This document shows, one piece after another, positions 37,261-46,264 of a stretch of DNA of 64,000 nt. Below the pieces are notes generated by a model. It was given only the letters and a program-made list of their open reading frames with translations. It had not been told where the DNA came from and searched no databases. The stretch comes from Caulobacter henricii. Its GTDB lineage: Bacteria; Pseudomonadota; Alphaproteobacteria; Caulobacterales; Caulobacteraceae. A program made the position numbers and the translations under genes. The stretch covers positions 1,364,001 through 1,428,000 of the forward strand of contig NZ_CP013002.1 in NCBI RefSeq assembly GCF_001414055.1, in the 5' to 3' direction. The number at the start of each line of letters is the position of its first letter. The first letter of the stretch is position 1.

Positions 37261-38892
37261 CTATTTCTTCACGTCATCGACGCCCTTGCCGAAGGCTTCA
37301 GCGGCACCTTCAAGCTGGGAATCGTCGGTGATGTCGATGCCCTTGGCGAGCTTGGAGTGCCAGTAGCCGTAGGCGATGTAGATCACGGCACCCACCGCCG
37401 CATAACCGCCCAGGATCATGAGAGGCAGCGGGTTGTCATTCATGGCGTGAACGATCATCGGCTGGAAGTTCTGGAAGGCCAGGAACAGACAGGCCAGGAT
37501 GCCCAGAACGGCCGTGAAGATCCCGCCCGGCACCTTGAAGGGACGCGGCAGGTCCGGGTGCTTGATGCGCAGATAGATCACCGACAGACAGACGATCGAG
37601 AAGGCAACAGCCGTTCCCAGCGAGACCAGGTCACCCAGCAGGCTGATCGGGAGGAACGAGGCGGCGATGGCGATGACGATACCCAGCAGGATCGTGCCCA
37701 TCCACGGCGTGCGGAACTTCGGGTGGATCGCGGCGAAGACCGGCGGCAGCAAGCCGTCCCGGGCCATGGTGTAGAAGATCCGCGTTTGTCCGTAGCAAAG
37801 GACCAGCATCACCGACGCCAAGCCGGTGATCGCGCCAACCTTGATCATCAGGCTGATGGCGTTCATCTGACCGCTTTCAACGAAGGGCCAGGGGAAATTC
37901 GCCCATTCCAGGCCCATGCGGTCGATGGCGACAGCGATGGGAGCCGGGCTTGCGAGCTCCTTGTACGGGACGACGCCGGTCATGACGGCGGCGACAGCCA
38001 TGTAGATCAAGGTGCAGATGACAAGGGCACCCAGGATGCCGATCGGCACGTCCTTGGAGGGGTTCTTGGCTTCAGCTGCGGCGGTCGAGACAGCTTCGAA
38101 ACCAACGTAGGCAAAGAAGATTATCGCCGCGCCGCGGAAGATTCCGCCCGCGCCGAACTCGCCGGGCTGGCCGGTGGGTTCAGGGATGAAGGGGTGCCAG
38201 TTGGCCGGGTTGATGTACTGAACGCCAACCGCGATGAACGTCAGCAGAACGATGATCTTGATGACGACGATCGCGTTGTTGACGTTTGCCGACTCGCTGA
38301 CCCCAACAACCAGCAGCAGTGAAACCAGAGCAATACCGACCGCGGCGACGACGTTCAGCGTTCCGGTCAAAGCGAAGACCGTGCCGCCCGCTTCGGTGGG
38401 GACGGCTTGGATCAGCGGTGTGGCCCACATCGGCGCCTCAGAACCGGCGACCATGATTGCGGGGAAATGAACCCCGAAGTCTTTGAGGAAGCTGACAATG
38501 TAGCCGGAGAAACCGACCGCGACCGTTGAGGCGGCGACGCCGTATTCCAGAACCAGCAGCCAGCCCATGATCCAGGCGAAAACCTCACCCAGGGTGCCAT
38601 AGGCATAGGTGTAGGCCGAGCCCGAGACAGGCATGGTCGAGGCCAGTTCAGCGTAGCACAGGCCGGCAAGCGCGCAGGCGATGCCGGCGACGATGAATGA
38701 CAGCATGATCGCCGGGCCGGCATTGGCCGAAGCTACCTGGCCGGTGAGCACGAAAATGCCGGCACCGATAATGGCCCCGATACCCAGGCTCATCAGATTG
38801 AGAGGACCCAGCGTTCGCTTCAGCTGGCTGTGTGCGGCTTCCTTTTGGATGCTCGCGATCGATTTTTTCAAAAACAGCCTGTTTCCGGCCAT
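37261..38892 (-). CDS. APC-superfamily amino-acid permease
   Basis: A 543-residue permease with about 12-14 membrane segments, of the cationic-amino-acid-transporter/YfnA type. Key segments are LNLMSLGIGAIIGAGIFVL in TM1, the glycine-rich AYTYAYGTLGEVFAWIMGW and FFAYVGFEAVSTAAAEAKNP. The chosen ATG (MAGNRLFLKKSIASIQKE) has a GGGGAA site upstream and gives the usual N-terminus; an upstream in-frame start adds 15 residues. Substrate specificity is not evident. Confidence 0.88.
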   Translation of the reverse strand: MAGNRLFLKKSIASIQKEAAHSQLKRTLGPLNLMSLGIGAIIGAGIFVLTGQVASANAGPAIMLSFIVAGIACALAGLCYAELASTMPVSGSAYTYAYGTLGEVFAWIMGWLLVLEYGVAASTVAVGFSGYIVSFLKDFGVHFPAIMVAGSEAPMWATPLIQAVPTEAGGTVFALTGTLNVVAAVGIALVSLLLVVGVSESANVNNAIVVIKIIVLLTFIAVGVQYINPANWHPFIPEPTGQPGEFGAGGIFRGAAIIFFAYVGFEAVSTAAAEAKNPSKDVPIGILGALVICTLIYMAVAAVMTGVVPYKELASPAPIAVAIDRMGLEWANFPWPFVESGQMNAISLMIKVGAITGLASVMLVLCYGQTRIFYTMARDGLLPPVFAAIHPKFRTPWMGTILLGIVIAIAASFLPISLLGDLVSLGTAVAFSIVCLSVIYLRIKHPDLPRPFKVPGGIFTAVLGILACLFLAFQNFQPMIVHAMNDNPLPLMILGGYAAVGAVIYIAYGYWHSKLAKGIDITDDSQLEGAAEAFGKGVDDVKK

Positions 38893-39021
38893 GTGTTTCG
38901 TTCCCCAACGACCAGCGAACCCCCGCCGGTCAGGCATTGGGCCGGGACGTTAGTCAGAGAGGCGACTTCGCGCAACGCCTTGCGGTGACGGATGCGTTCT
39001 CAGGGTCTATGCCTCCCCCTG

Positions 39022-41466
39022 ATGCTGCCGATCGAGAATGTCCTGCCCGCGCTGAAGGCGTCGCTGCTCGCTTCCCATGCGACCGTGCTCGTGGCCCCGC
39101 CGGGCGCGGGCAAGACGACCGCCGTTCCCTTGGCCCTGCTGGACGAGTCCTGGGCCCTGGGGCGGAAAATCATCGTTCTAGAGCCGCGCCGGCTGGCCGC
39201 CCGTGCCGCCGCCGCCCGCATGGCCGACACTCTGGGGGAAGCGGTGGGGCAAACCGTGGGCTTTCGCGTCCGGCTGCAGTCAAAAGTTTCGGGCCAGACG
39301 CGGATCGAGGTCGTCACCGAGGGGGTCTTCACCCGGATGATTCTCGACGATCCGGGTCTGGAGGGCGTAGCCGCTGTTATCTTTGACGAGTTCCATGAGC
39401 GCAGCCTCGACGCGGACCTGGGCCTGGCCTTCGCCCGGGATGTCCAGAGCGTGCTGCGCGATGACCTTCGGCTGCTGGTCATGTCGGCCACCCTCGACGG
39501 GGCGCGGGTCTCGGCCTTGTTGGGCGATGCTCCGGTCATTGAGAGCCAGGGGCGGATGTTCCCCGTCGATACCCGCTATCTCGGCCGAGATGAGCGCCTG
39601 CGGCTGGAAGAGCGGGTTGGGCGTGCCGTCGAGCGCGCCCTGGCCGAAGAGACCGGAAGCTTGCTGGTCTTCCTGCCGGGGCAGGGGGAAATCCGTCGGG
39701 TGGAGTCCTGGCTGGCCGAACGCTTGCGCCGGCCCGACGTCGATCTTGCCCCGCTCTATGGCGCTTTGGATCCGGCCGTACAGGACCGCGCCATTGCTGC
39801 CGCACCGCCGGGACGGCGCAAGGTGGTGCTGGCCACGTCGATTGCCGAGACCAGCCTGACCATCGAAGGCGTGCGGGTGGTGATTGATGCCGGTCTCGCC
39901 CGGGTGCCGCGCTATTACCCCGCCAGCGGCATTACCCGGCTCGACACAGTCCGGGTCAGCCGCGCCGCCGCCGACCAACGCCGGGGGCGGGCAGGTCGGA
40001 CCGAGCCCGGTGTCTGCTACCGGCTGTGGGACGAGCCGGAGACCCGCTCGCTGCCGGCATTCGCGCGGCCGGAAATTCTCGAGGCTGACCTGTCGCGCCT
40101 GGCCCTGGACCTGGCCCGCTGGGGCGTGCGCGACGCCGGAGGCCTCTGCTTCATGGATCCGCCGCCGGCAGCTGCCTTTGCCGAAGCGCGGGCCCTGCTG
40201 CAGCGGATCCAGGCCCTCGACGGGCAGGGCGATCTGACGGGCCATGGCAAGGCCCTGGCCGACATGCCTCTGCCGCCGCGTATCGCCCACATGGTCGTCC
40301 GCGCCGCCGCCTCGGGCCAGGCCCTGCGCGGGGCGCAGGTTGCTGCCCTGCTGACCGAGCAAGGGCTGGGTGGTCGTGACATCGATCTGCGCCGTCGGCT
40401 CGAAAACCTCGGCCGGGACCGCTCGCCCCGGGCTCGGGACGCCCAGGCCCTGGCCGACCGCTGGGCCCGGGCGGCCGGCAAGCCGTCAGGTGCCACGATG
40501 CTGGACGAGGGCCTGATGCTGGCCGAGGCCTATCCCGAGCGCGTGGCTAGGGCGCGCGGCAGGCCGGGCGAGTTCCAGTTGGCTGGGGGGCGCGGTGTTT
40601 ACATGGAGCCTACCGATCCTCTGGCCCGCGAGACCTGGCTGGCCGTGGGCGAACTGGGCGGCGGCGAAAGTCGCGACCGCATCTTGCTGGCCGCTGCCGT
40701 CGACGAGGCGGCCCTGCGCGAGGCCTTTGCCGATCGCCTGACCGCCGAGGACCGGCTGGAGACCAGCCCCGGCGGCAAGGTCCGCGCCAAGCGGTTGTTG
40801 CGTCTGGGGCGTCTCGTCCTTGAGGAACGGCTGATTGACCGGCCTGACCCGGCCCTGATTGCCAGTGCCCTGCTGGATCAGGTCCGTTCGGAGGGGCTTT
40901 CCGCGCTGCGGCTGGGCGATGGCGTTCAGAGGCTGCGCGACCGCGTGGCCTTCCTGCGTGCCCTCGATGGCGAAGTCTGGCCGGACCTTTCGGAGGCCGC
41001 TCTGCTGGGGCGGATCGAGGAATGGCTGGAGCCGCTGCTGCAGGGCCGCTCGTCCCTGTCTGCGCTGGACGAGAGTACACTGGACGGCGCGATCCGAGCC
41101 CTGATCCCGTGGGATGCGCAACAGAAGATAGACGCCGCCCTTCCGGCCCGCTTCAAGGCCCCTACAGGCACGACCGTCGCCATCGACTACGCCGCCGAGG
41201 CCGGGCCGCGCATCGACATCCGGGTACAGGAGCTGTTTGGCCTGACCGAGCATCCCAGCATCGCCGGCGGCAAGATCCCGCTGGTGCTTTCGTTGCTGTC
41301 GCCGGGCCACAAGCCAATCCAGATCACCCGCGACCTGCCGGGCTTCTGGAAGGGTTCCTGGCGCGAGGTGAAGGTCGAGATGAAGGGCCGCTATCCCCGG
41401 CATGTCTGGCCAGATGACCCGGCGGCTGCTGCGCCAACGACGAAGGCGAAGCCTCGAGGGACATGA
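39022..41466 (+). CDS. hrpB: ATP-dependent helicase HrpB
   Basis: An 814-residue DExH-box (DEAH/RHA-type) helicase. It has Walker A PPGAGKTT (Lys31), motif II DEFH (122-125), SAT as MSATLDGARV, the helicase C domain with LATSIAETSLTIEGV and QRRGRAGRTEPG, a HA2-type middle, and the HrpB-specific C-terminal domain ending LPGFWKGSWREVKVEMKGRYPRHVWPDDP. The start MLPIENVLPAL matches HrpB proteins; an in-frame ATG ten codons upstream is less likely. Its cellular role is poorly defined in most bacteria. Confidence 0.95.
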   Translation: MLPIENVLPALKASLLASHATVLVAPPGAGKTTAVPLALLDESWALGRKIIVLEPRRLAARAAAARMADTLGEAVGQTVGFRVRLQSKVSGQTRIEVVTEGVFTRMILDDPGLEGVAAVIFDEFHERSLDADLGLAFARDVQSVLRDDLRLLVMSATLDGARVSALLGDAPVIESQGRMFPVDTRYLGRDERLRLEERVGRAVERALAEETGSLLVFLPGQGEIRRVESWLAERLRRPDVDLAPLYGALDPAVQDRAIAAAPPGRRKVVLATSIAETSLTIEGVRVVIDAGLARVPRYYPASGITRLDTVRVSRAAADQRRGRAGRTEPGVCYRLWDEPETRSLPAFARPEILEADLSRLALDLARWGVRDAGGLCFMDPPPAAAFAEARALLQRIQALDGQGDLTGHGKALADMPLPPRIAHMVVRAAASGQALRGAQVAALLTEQGLGGRDIDLRRRLENLGRDRSPRARDAQALADRWARAAGKPSGATMLDEGLMLAEAYPERVARARGRPGEFQLAGGRGVYMEPTDPLARETWLAVGELGGGESRDRILLAAAVDEAALREAFADRLTAEDRLETSPGGKVRAKRLLRLGRLVLEERLIDRPDPALIASALLDQVRSEGLSALRLGDGVQRLRDRVAFLRALDGEVWPDLSEAALLGRIEEWLEPLLQGRSSLSALDESTLDGAIRALIPWDAQQKIDAALPARFKAPTGTTVAIDYAAEAGPRIDIRVQELFGLTEHPSIAGGKIPLVLSLLSPGHKPIQITRDLPGFWKGSWREVKVEMKGRYPRHVWPDDPAAAAPTTKAKPRGT

Positions 41467-41469
41467 TAC

Positions 41470-41488
41470 CCTCCCCATGATGGGGAGG
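41470..41488. terminator. hairpin between hrpB and the SpoU methyltransferase gene
   Basis: CCTCCCC and GGGGAGG arms surround ATGAT, immediately after the hrpB stop and four bases before the end of the convergent gene. It is likely bidirectional. Confidence 0.6.
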
Positions 41489-41492
41489 ATCG

Positions 41493-42284
41493 TTACCCCG
41501 CCACAGTATAGATCATGATCCCCGTCGCCACCGAGAGGTTCAGGCTGTCAGCCCGACCCCGCATCGGGATCTTGACGTTGACGTCGCACGCGGCCGCCAG
41601 TTCTGGCGGCAGGCCCTGCTGCTCATTGCCCATCAGGATCAGCGACGGCTTCACATAGTCTGCGCTCTTGTGGTCGACCGTGGCCGTCAGCAGGGTGCCG
41701 ACCACCGAGCCGGGCCACGTCTCGCGCCAGGCCAGGAATTCCTGGATCGTGGCCTTGGCAATCTTGACCGCGAAGATCGAGCCCATGGTCGCGCGGACGC
41801 CCTCGACTGAATAGGGATCGACGCAGTCGCCGACCAGAATCACGCCACCGCAGCCGGCCGCGTCGGCTGTGCGGATGACAGTCCCAAGGTTGCCGGGGTC
41901 GCGGACGGCCTGCATGGCCACCCAGCAGGGCGCGCTTTGCGGAACGATGGCGTCCAGCGGCGTGAACACTTGCTTGAACACCCCGACCACGGCCTGGGGG
42001 TTGTCGCGACGCGACACTTTTTCGAGGATTTCCCGATTGACCTCAATGACTTCGCCGCCAGCCTTCAGGCAGGCCTGCGAGGCCTTCTGCAGCATCGGAT
42101 GATCGGCGGCGTCGCGGCCGTACATGATGATCTTGGGCGCGTGACCACAGTCGATCGCCTCAATGACGATCTTCAGTCCCTCGGCCAGGAACAGGCCGCT
42201 CTCCTCGCGCTCCTTGCGCATGTGCAGGGCGCGGACGGCCTTGACGGTGTTGTTGGAGAGGGAGGTGACGGTCTTGGCGTTCAT
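41493..42284 (-). CDS. SpoU/TrmH-family RNA 2'-O-methyltransferase
   Basis: A 263-residue SPOUT methyltransferase acting on rRNA or tRNA ribose. It has a substrate-binding N-terminal domain (FLAEGLKIVIEAI) and the knotted domain with VRDPGNLGTVIRTADAAGC, LILMGNEQQGLPPELA and IPMRGRADSLNLSVATGI. ATG 42284 has AAGG at good distance; a GTG at 42293 overlaps the stop of the gene upstream. The target nucleotide is not predictable. Confidence 0.92.
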   Translation of the reverse strand: MNAKTVTSLSNNTVKAVRALHMRKEREESGLFLAEGLKIVIEAIDCGHAPKIIMYGRDAADHPMLQKASQACLKAGGEVIEVNREILEKVSRRDNPQAVVGVFKQVFTPLDAIVPQSAPCWVAMQAVRDPGNLGTVIRTADAAGCGGVILVGDCVDPYSVEGVRATMGSIFAVKIAKATIQEFLAWRETWPGSVVGTLLTATVDHKSADYVKPSLILMGNEQQGLPPELAAACDVNVKIPMRGRADSLNLSVATGIMIYTVAG

Positions 42285-42289
42285 CGCGC

Positions 42290-43213
42290 TCACCCTTGCG
42301 AAGACCAGCGAGCGAAGAACGAGAGACCGATCTGTCGGTCACCCCTTTCCTCGACCAGCGATAGCTCGCCCCAGTCGATGACGCCATCGCGGCCGTCCAG
42401 GACCTGAGCCAGCAGGCCCGACATCGCCGCGCCCGAGACGCGGGCGGCATAGGCATTCATCAGCAGGAACGCGGCATCGTCACTGAGCAGCTGGGCGCAG
42501 TTGGCGGTAAGTTCCGTCAGGTCCTCGAACAGGCGCCAGACCTCTCCGTCGGCGCCGCGTCCGAACTTGGGCGGGTCAAGGATGATGCCGTCATAGACAT
42601 TGCCGCGCCGCACCTCGCGGGCCACGAACTTGCGCGCGTCCTCGACGATCCAGCGGATCGGTTTGTCTGCGAGGTCCGCGAAGGCAGCGTTCTCACGGGC
42701 AAAGCCGACCGACTTCTTCGAGGCATCGACATGGGTCACAGCCGCGCCGGCGGCGGCGCAGACCAGCGAAGCTACGCCCGTATAACCGAACAGATTCAGG
42801 ATCTTGGGCGGGCGTCCTGAAGCCTTGGCGAAAGCGCGAACGCGCTCGTCCTGCCAGGCCCAGTTGGCGGCCTGCTCAGGGAAAAAGGCCAGATGGCGGA
42901 AGGGCGTGAACTGGCCGTGGAATCTGGCCTCACCCCAGCCCAGGGGAAACTTCTCGATCGGTTGGCCCTTGAAGCGCCAGCGGCCGGCCTCGTCCTCGTC
43001 GGAAGGGTCAAACACGGCATCGGCGTCTTCCCAGGCTTTGGCGGGCAGGCGCGGCGACCAGAAGCATTGCGGCTCGGGGCGCACGACCGTGTAACGGCCA
43101 TAGCGCTCCAGCTTCTTGCCATGGCCGCTGTCCAGCAGGGCGTAGTCGCTCCATCCGGTGGTGCGCATCACAATGGGGGCGGAGGCGATCGTCGGGCTCA
43201 TCATCTGGCCCAT
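42290..43213 (-). CDS. class I SAM-dependent rRNA methyltransferase (RlmI/RlmK-C-like)
   Basis: A 307-residue methyltransferase. The SAM motif is ILNLFGYTGVASLVCAAAGA, with acidic residues in VTHVDASKKSVGFARENA. The catalytic-type DPPKFGRG motif is characteristic of the Methyltrans_SAM family that modifies rRNA, often annotated as oxidoreductase. The start may be one of several nearby ATGs (MGQMMSP). It abuts the SpoU methyltransferase gene downstream, suggesting co-expression of two RNA modification enzymes. Confidence 0.87.
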   Translation of the reverse strand: MGQMMSPTIASAPIVMRTTGWSDYALLDSGHGKKLERYGRYTVVRPEPQCFWSPRLPAKAWEDADAVFDPSDEDEAGRWRFKGQPIEKFPLGWGEARFHGQFTPFRHLAFFPEQAANWAWQDERVRAFAKASGRPPKILNLFGYTGVASLVCAAAGAAVTHVDASKKSVGFARENAAFADLADKPIRWIVEDARKFVAREVRRGNVYDGIILDPPKFGRGADGEVWRLFEDLTELTANCAQLLSDDAAFLLMNAYAARVSGAAMSGLLAQVLDGRDGVIDWGELSLVEERGDRQIGLSFFARWSSQG

Positions 43214-43219
43214 ACGCTT

Positions 43220-44638
43220 TCAGGGTGATGGCCGTCCAGTGCGCGGCGTGTGCGAGGTCTTATCCCAGTGATGGGGCGCAACGAAGAATTGCCAAACCGC
43301 TCGGGGCGAAGCCACGGCCCACATCATCCAGTAACCGACCATCCCAAACAGGGGCAGGTAGCGAGGCTTTTCGCCCATACGCCTCAAACCGACCGCAGCA
43401 CAGACCGCCGAGACCGTCCATCCGAACATGTAAAGCGTCAGGTCTGCGAGGGTCACGGACGGTTCGCCGTCGGCCATCCAGTCAGTGATCAGGCCAAGGC
43501 CCGCGATCAGCATGGCGGGTGCATGCAGGTTCGAAGCGGTGATCGGCAAGGCAAGGGTCAGGAACAGGGCGAGCAGGGCGCGTGGCCGCTGTCGGGTCTT
43601 GCCGCGGACATGGACGGCAAGGGTCTGCAGATGTCCCTTGATCCAGCGCGCTCTTTGCGGACCCCACTGCTCCAGTGAGGTCGGCGCGGTCTCGAAGGTT
43701 GGGTGTTCGATCGTGTCCAGTCGAAATCCGGCCGCCGCGAGCCGAAAGCCGATATCGGCGTCTTCGGTCACATTGTAGGGATCCCAGCCTCCCACGGCCC
43801 GCAGTGCCGACATCCTGAAGTGATTGCTTGTGCCGCCCAGGGGGAAGGGCAGGCCCCAGCGCGCATAGGCGGGAAGCAGGACCTCGAAAAGCGCAGCATA
43901 TTCAAGCTGGAACTGCTCGGGGATGAAGGCGAGATAGCCAAGTTTTTCAATCCGGAGCGGGGCCTGGAGACAGGCCAGGTCCGGCGCTTCAGCCGCGAAT
44001 CGCGCTGCGGCTTCCCGTAGCTGTTGCGGATCCGGCGCGTCCTCAGCGTCATAGATCACCACCAGGGAGCCCCTGGCTTGCGAGAGCGCGAAGTTGCAGG
44101 CCCGAGGCTTGGTGCGGGGGTGGCCAGGCGGCGCTATCACCACCTGGATGAAGGACGGCAGGTCCAAGGCGAGAAAGGCACTGCGTGTGGCCTGATCATC
44201 CGCTTCCAGAACGATCAGGACCTGCAGACGGTCACGGGGATAGTTGAGGCGGGAGAGATTGCCGACCAATTCCTGGGCCACCTCAGCTTCGCGATAGAGC
44301 GGCACAATCAAGGTGTAGTCCGGCAGATCCGCGTCGCAGAGCGCGGGGCAGTGGTGTTTGCGGCGTGGAGTCAGAATTGCAGCCAGCCTGACGCAGTTGC
44401 CCGCGACAAAGACCGCATAGAAAAGGCCATACAGGCCAAGGACCAGAAGTGAGGGCGAGTACAGGCTGATCAGCAGGGCCCCGGCCATGATCACGCCCAT
44501 AGCAAACCACTGCAGTTTGCCGAATGTGACGTGAGCGCCGTCATCCCAGTCCTGATCGGACGGGCCAGTGCACTCCGTCATAGCCGTCGCCGACAGCCGA
44601 ACGTCGGCAGAAGCCACACCCCAGGTCTCACGCGCCAT
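43220..44638 (-). CDS. membrane-bound family 2 glycosyltransferase (cellulose-synthase-like)
   Basis: A 472-residue processive-type GT2. Two N-terminal membrane segments (about 43-85) precede the catalytic domain with YTLIVPLYREAEV, VLIVLEADDQ, DAEDAPDP, TEDADIGFRL and the QRARWIKG form of the QxxRW motif. Three or four membrane segments follow. It probably makes or extends a beta-linked polysaccharide; the product is unknown. It lies 26 kb from the holdfast locus and could serve another envelope polymer. It is divergent from the TetR gene. Confidence 0.85.
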   Translation of the reverse strand: MARETWGVASADVRLSATAMTECTGPSDQDWDDGAHVTFGKLQWFAMGVIMAGALLISLYSPSLLVLGLYGLFYAVFVAGNCVRLAAILTPRRKHHCPALCDADLPDYTLIVPLYREAEVAQELVGNLSRLNYPRDRLQVLIVLEADDQATRSAFLALDLPSFIQVVIAPPGHPRTKPRACNFALSQARGSLVVIYDAEDAPDPQQLREAAARFAAEAPDLACLQAPLRIEKLGYLAFIPEQFQLEYAALFEVLLPAYARWGLPFPLGGTSNHFRMSALRAVGGWDPYNVTEDADIGFRLAAAGFRLDTIEHPTFETAPTSLEQWGPQRARWIKGHLQTLAVHVRGKTRQRPRALLALFLTLALPITASNLHAPAMLIAGLGLITDWMADGEPSVTLADLTLYMFGWTVSAVCAAVGLRRMGEKPRYLPLFGMVGYWMMWAVASPRAVWQFFVAPHHWDKTSHTPRTGRPSP

Positions 44639-44704
44639 CTCGCCCGCCCTAGTTGGAAAGCTCGATCTCCGGGCGACCAGTAGACGCTCCGCAACTAAAA
44701 AGTG

Positions 44705-44735
44705 TCAAACATAAAAACACGCGTTTTAGGTTTGA
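44705..44735. promoter_or_regulatory. 31-bp palindrome before the TetR gene (putative operator)
   Basis: Twelve-base arms TCAAACATAAAA and TTTTAGGTTTGA pair at 11 of 12 positions around ACACGCG. It lies 69 bases before the TetR start and 67 bases before the divergent glycosyltransferase start, so it could control both. Autoregulation through such a dyad is usual for TetR proteins; binding here is inferred. Confidence 0.55.
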
Positions 44736-44803
44736 TGCGGTGTTGCCTTGCGACGTCTGGGTGATTCACGTTTAGTGTTGTCCTAAGGGGAAATGCAGGG
44801 GAC

Positions 44804-45448
44804 ATGCAGGCCGTGACGCTGGTTTTGAAGAATCCGCACAAGTCCGCTCGAAAGCCGAAAGGTGACGGGCACTTGCGTCGTGGCGAGATCCTGGCGGCCG
44901 CGGAAAAAATCTTTATCGCCGAAGGCTATGCCGGTGCGACCATTCGCAAGATCGCCGATGCCGTAGGGGTGTCCTCAACCGCCCTCTACATGCACTTCCG
45001 CGACAAGGACCAGATCCTGCTCGAGATCAGCGATGGTGCGATCGAACGGCTTTTGAACCTCAACACGGATATCGGTGGGCGTCAGATCGATCCCGTCTCG
45101 CGGGTGAGGCTGATGCTTGAAGCCTATATGCGCTTTGCGCTTGAGAACCCGAATACCTACGAACTGGTCTTCTGCGGTTCCGGGGCCAGTATCTCGGTCG
45201 AAAAACAGGCTGGGACCCTTGAACTTGGCGATCGGTGCTTCGAGAAGTTCAGCGAGCCCTTCCGGGAGATCGCGGCGGCCGGGCGGCTGCGTTCAGGCAC
45301 GGCCCAGAGCGCAGCTGAGGTGCTTTGGGCGGGGTGCCACGGGCTGGTGTCACTCCTCATAACCAAGCCGAACCGGACCTGGTCGTCGTCAGAGGACCTG
45401 ATGGGCGTCATGCTGGATGGTCTGTTGAACGGCCTCGTCACGGACTGA
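44804..45448 (+). CDS. TetR-family transcription regulator
   Basis: A 214-residue repressor-type regulator. The TetR helix-turn-helix is at about 28-72 (RGEILAAAEKIFIAEGYAGATIRKIADAVGVSSTALYMHFRDKD). The C-terminal ligand domain contains a TetR_C-type EVLWAGCHGLVSLLITKP segment. It is followed within three bases by the importer gene, so it probably senses a metabolite and controls the transporter operon. The 31-bp palindrome upstream is a good candidate operator. Confidence 0.92.
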   Translation: MQAVTLVLKNPHKSARKPKGDGHLRRGEILAAAEKIFIAEGYAGATIRKIADAVGVSSTALYMHFRDKDQILLEISDGAIERLLNLNTDIGGRQIDPVSRVRLMLEAYMRFALENPNTYELVFCGSGASISVEKQAGTLELGDRCFEKFSEPFREIAAAGRLRSGTAQSAAEVLWAGCHGLVSLLITKPNRTWSSSEDLMGVMLDGLLNGLVTD

Positions 45449-45451
45449 TTG

Positions 45452-46264
45452 GTGAAGATCGTCCGGCTGTTCGGTGCCTTCGCTGCGGCGATTATGGTCG
45501 CCCATTCGACTGCGGCAGCTGCTCCGCGCGTCATGTCGCTGGACTCCTGTGCCGATCAGTACGTGCTCGCGATCGCGCCGCGCGACTCTATTGTTGGCCT
45601 GTCGTATCGAGCGACGGCCCAGGATTCTTACATGCGCGGCCATGCTGCGGGCCTGCCGCTTCGGAGGGCGACGGTAGAAAACCTCGTCGCGGCACGCCCT
45701 CAGATTGTCGTGCGCCACTGGGGTGGCGACGCGCGCTTAATCGCAGCCCTGGAACGACGTGGCGTTCGGACGGTCCGGATTGATGATGCCGCTGATTTTC
45801 CGGCCGTACGCGTCAACATCCGGCGAGTGGCGAACGCTCTGAACCGCGAGGCGGCCGGCGAGGCGCTGATTGGCCGGATGGATCAACAACTCGATGCCGC
45901 TACAGCCGCATGGAAGGGCAAGCGAGCGCTCTACCTGACCCCGGGCGGCTATACGGCCGGTCCCGGGACCCTGATTGACGCGATACTCAAGGCTTCAGGC
46001 CTGTCCAATGCAGTCAGCCGGCCCTTTTTCAGCCCTGCGCCGCTTGAGAGCCTGGTGCTCGCACCGCCCCGGGCGGTGGTGCTCGGCTTTTTTGATCTGA
46101 CCCGCGCCGGATCTGACCGCTGGGGCGCTGGACGGCACGCGGCGCTCAAGCGTGTCACCACTGATCGCACGATCGCTTCCCTGCCGGCTGCTGAGGTGGG
46201 GTGTCCGGCCTGGTTCGCGGCAGATGCCGTGACGCAACTGGCCAAGGCGCGGACCGCGCCATGA
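45452..46264 (+). CDS. ABC importer substrate-binding protein (BtuF/FepB-like)
   Basis: A 270-residue periplasmic binding protein. The signal peptide MKIVRLFGAFAAAIMVAHST is followed by AAAAPRVMSLDSCADQYVLAI, the usual start of BtuF/FhuD-type helical-backbone proteins. The segment ATVENLVAARPQIVV is characteristic. The start is GTG 45452 (a TTG precedes it), directly after the TetR stop. Cobalamin, haem and siderophore ligands are all possible; no cobalamin riboswitch is visible. It overlaps the permease gene by four bases. Confidence 0.85.
   Translation: MKIVRLFGAFAAAIMVAHSTAAAAPRVMSLDSCADQYVLAIAPRDSIVGLSYRATAQDSYMRGHAAGLPLRRATVENLVAARPQIVVRHWGGDARLIAALERRGVRTVRIDDAADFPAVRVNIRRVANALNREAAGEALIGRMDQQLDAATAAWKGKRALYLTPGGYTAGPGTLIDAILKASGLSNAVSRPFFSPAPLESLVLAPPRAVVLGFFDLTRAGSDRWGAGRHAALKRVTTDRTIASLPAAEVGCPAWFAADAVTQLAKARTAP

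Noticed and set aside
45300..45451. Cobalamin riboswitch upstream of the BtuF-like gene
   Set aside because: Looked for, but only the end of the TetR gene is present with three bases between genes; no riboswitch-like element fits.
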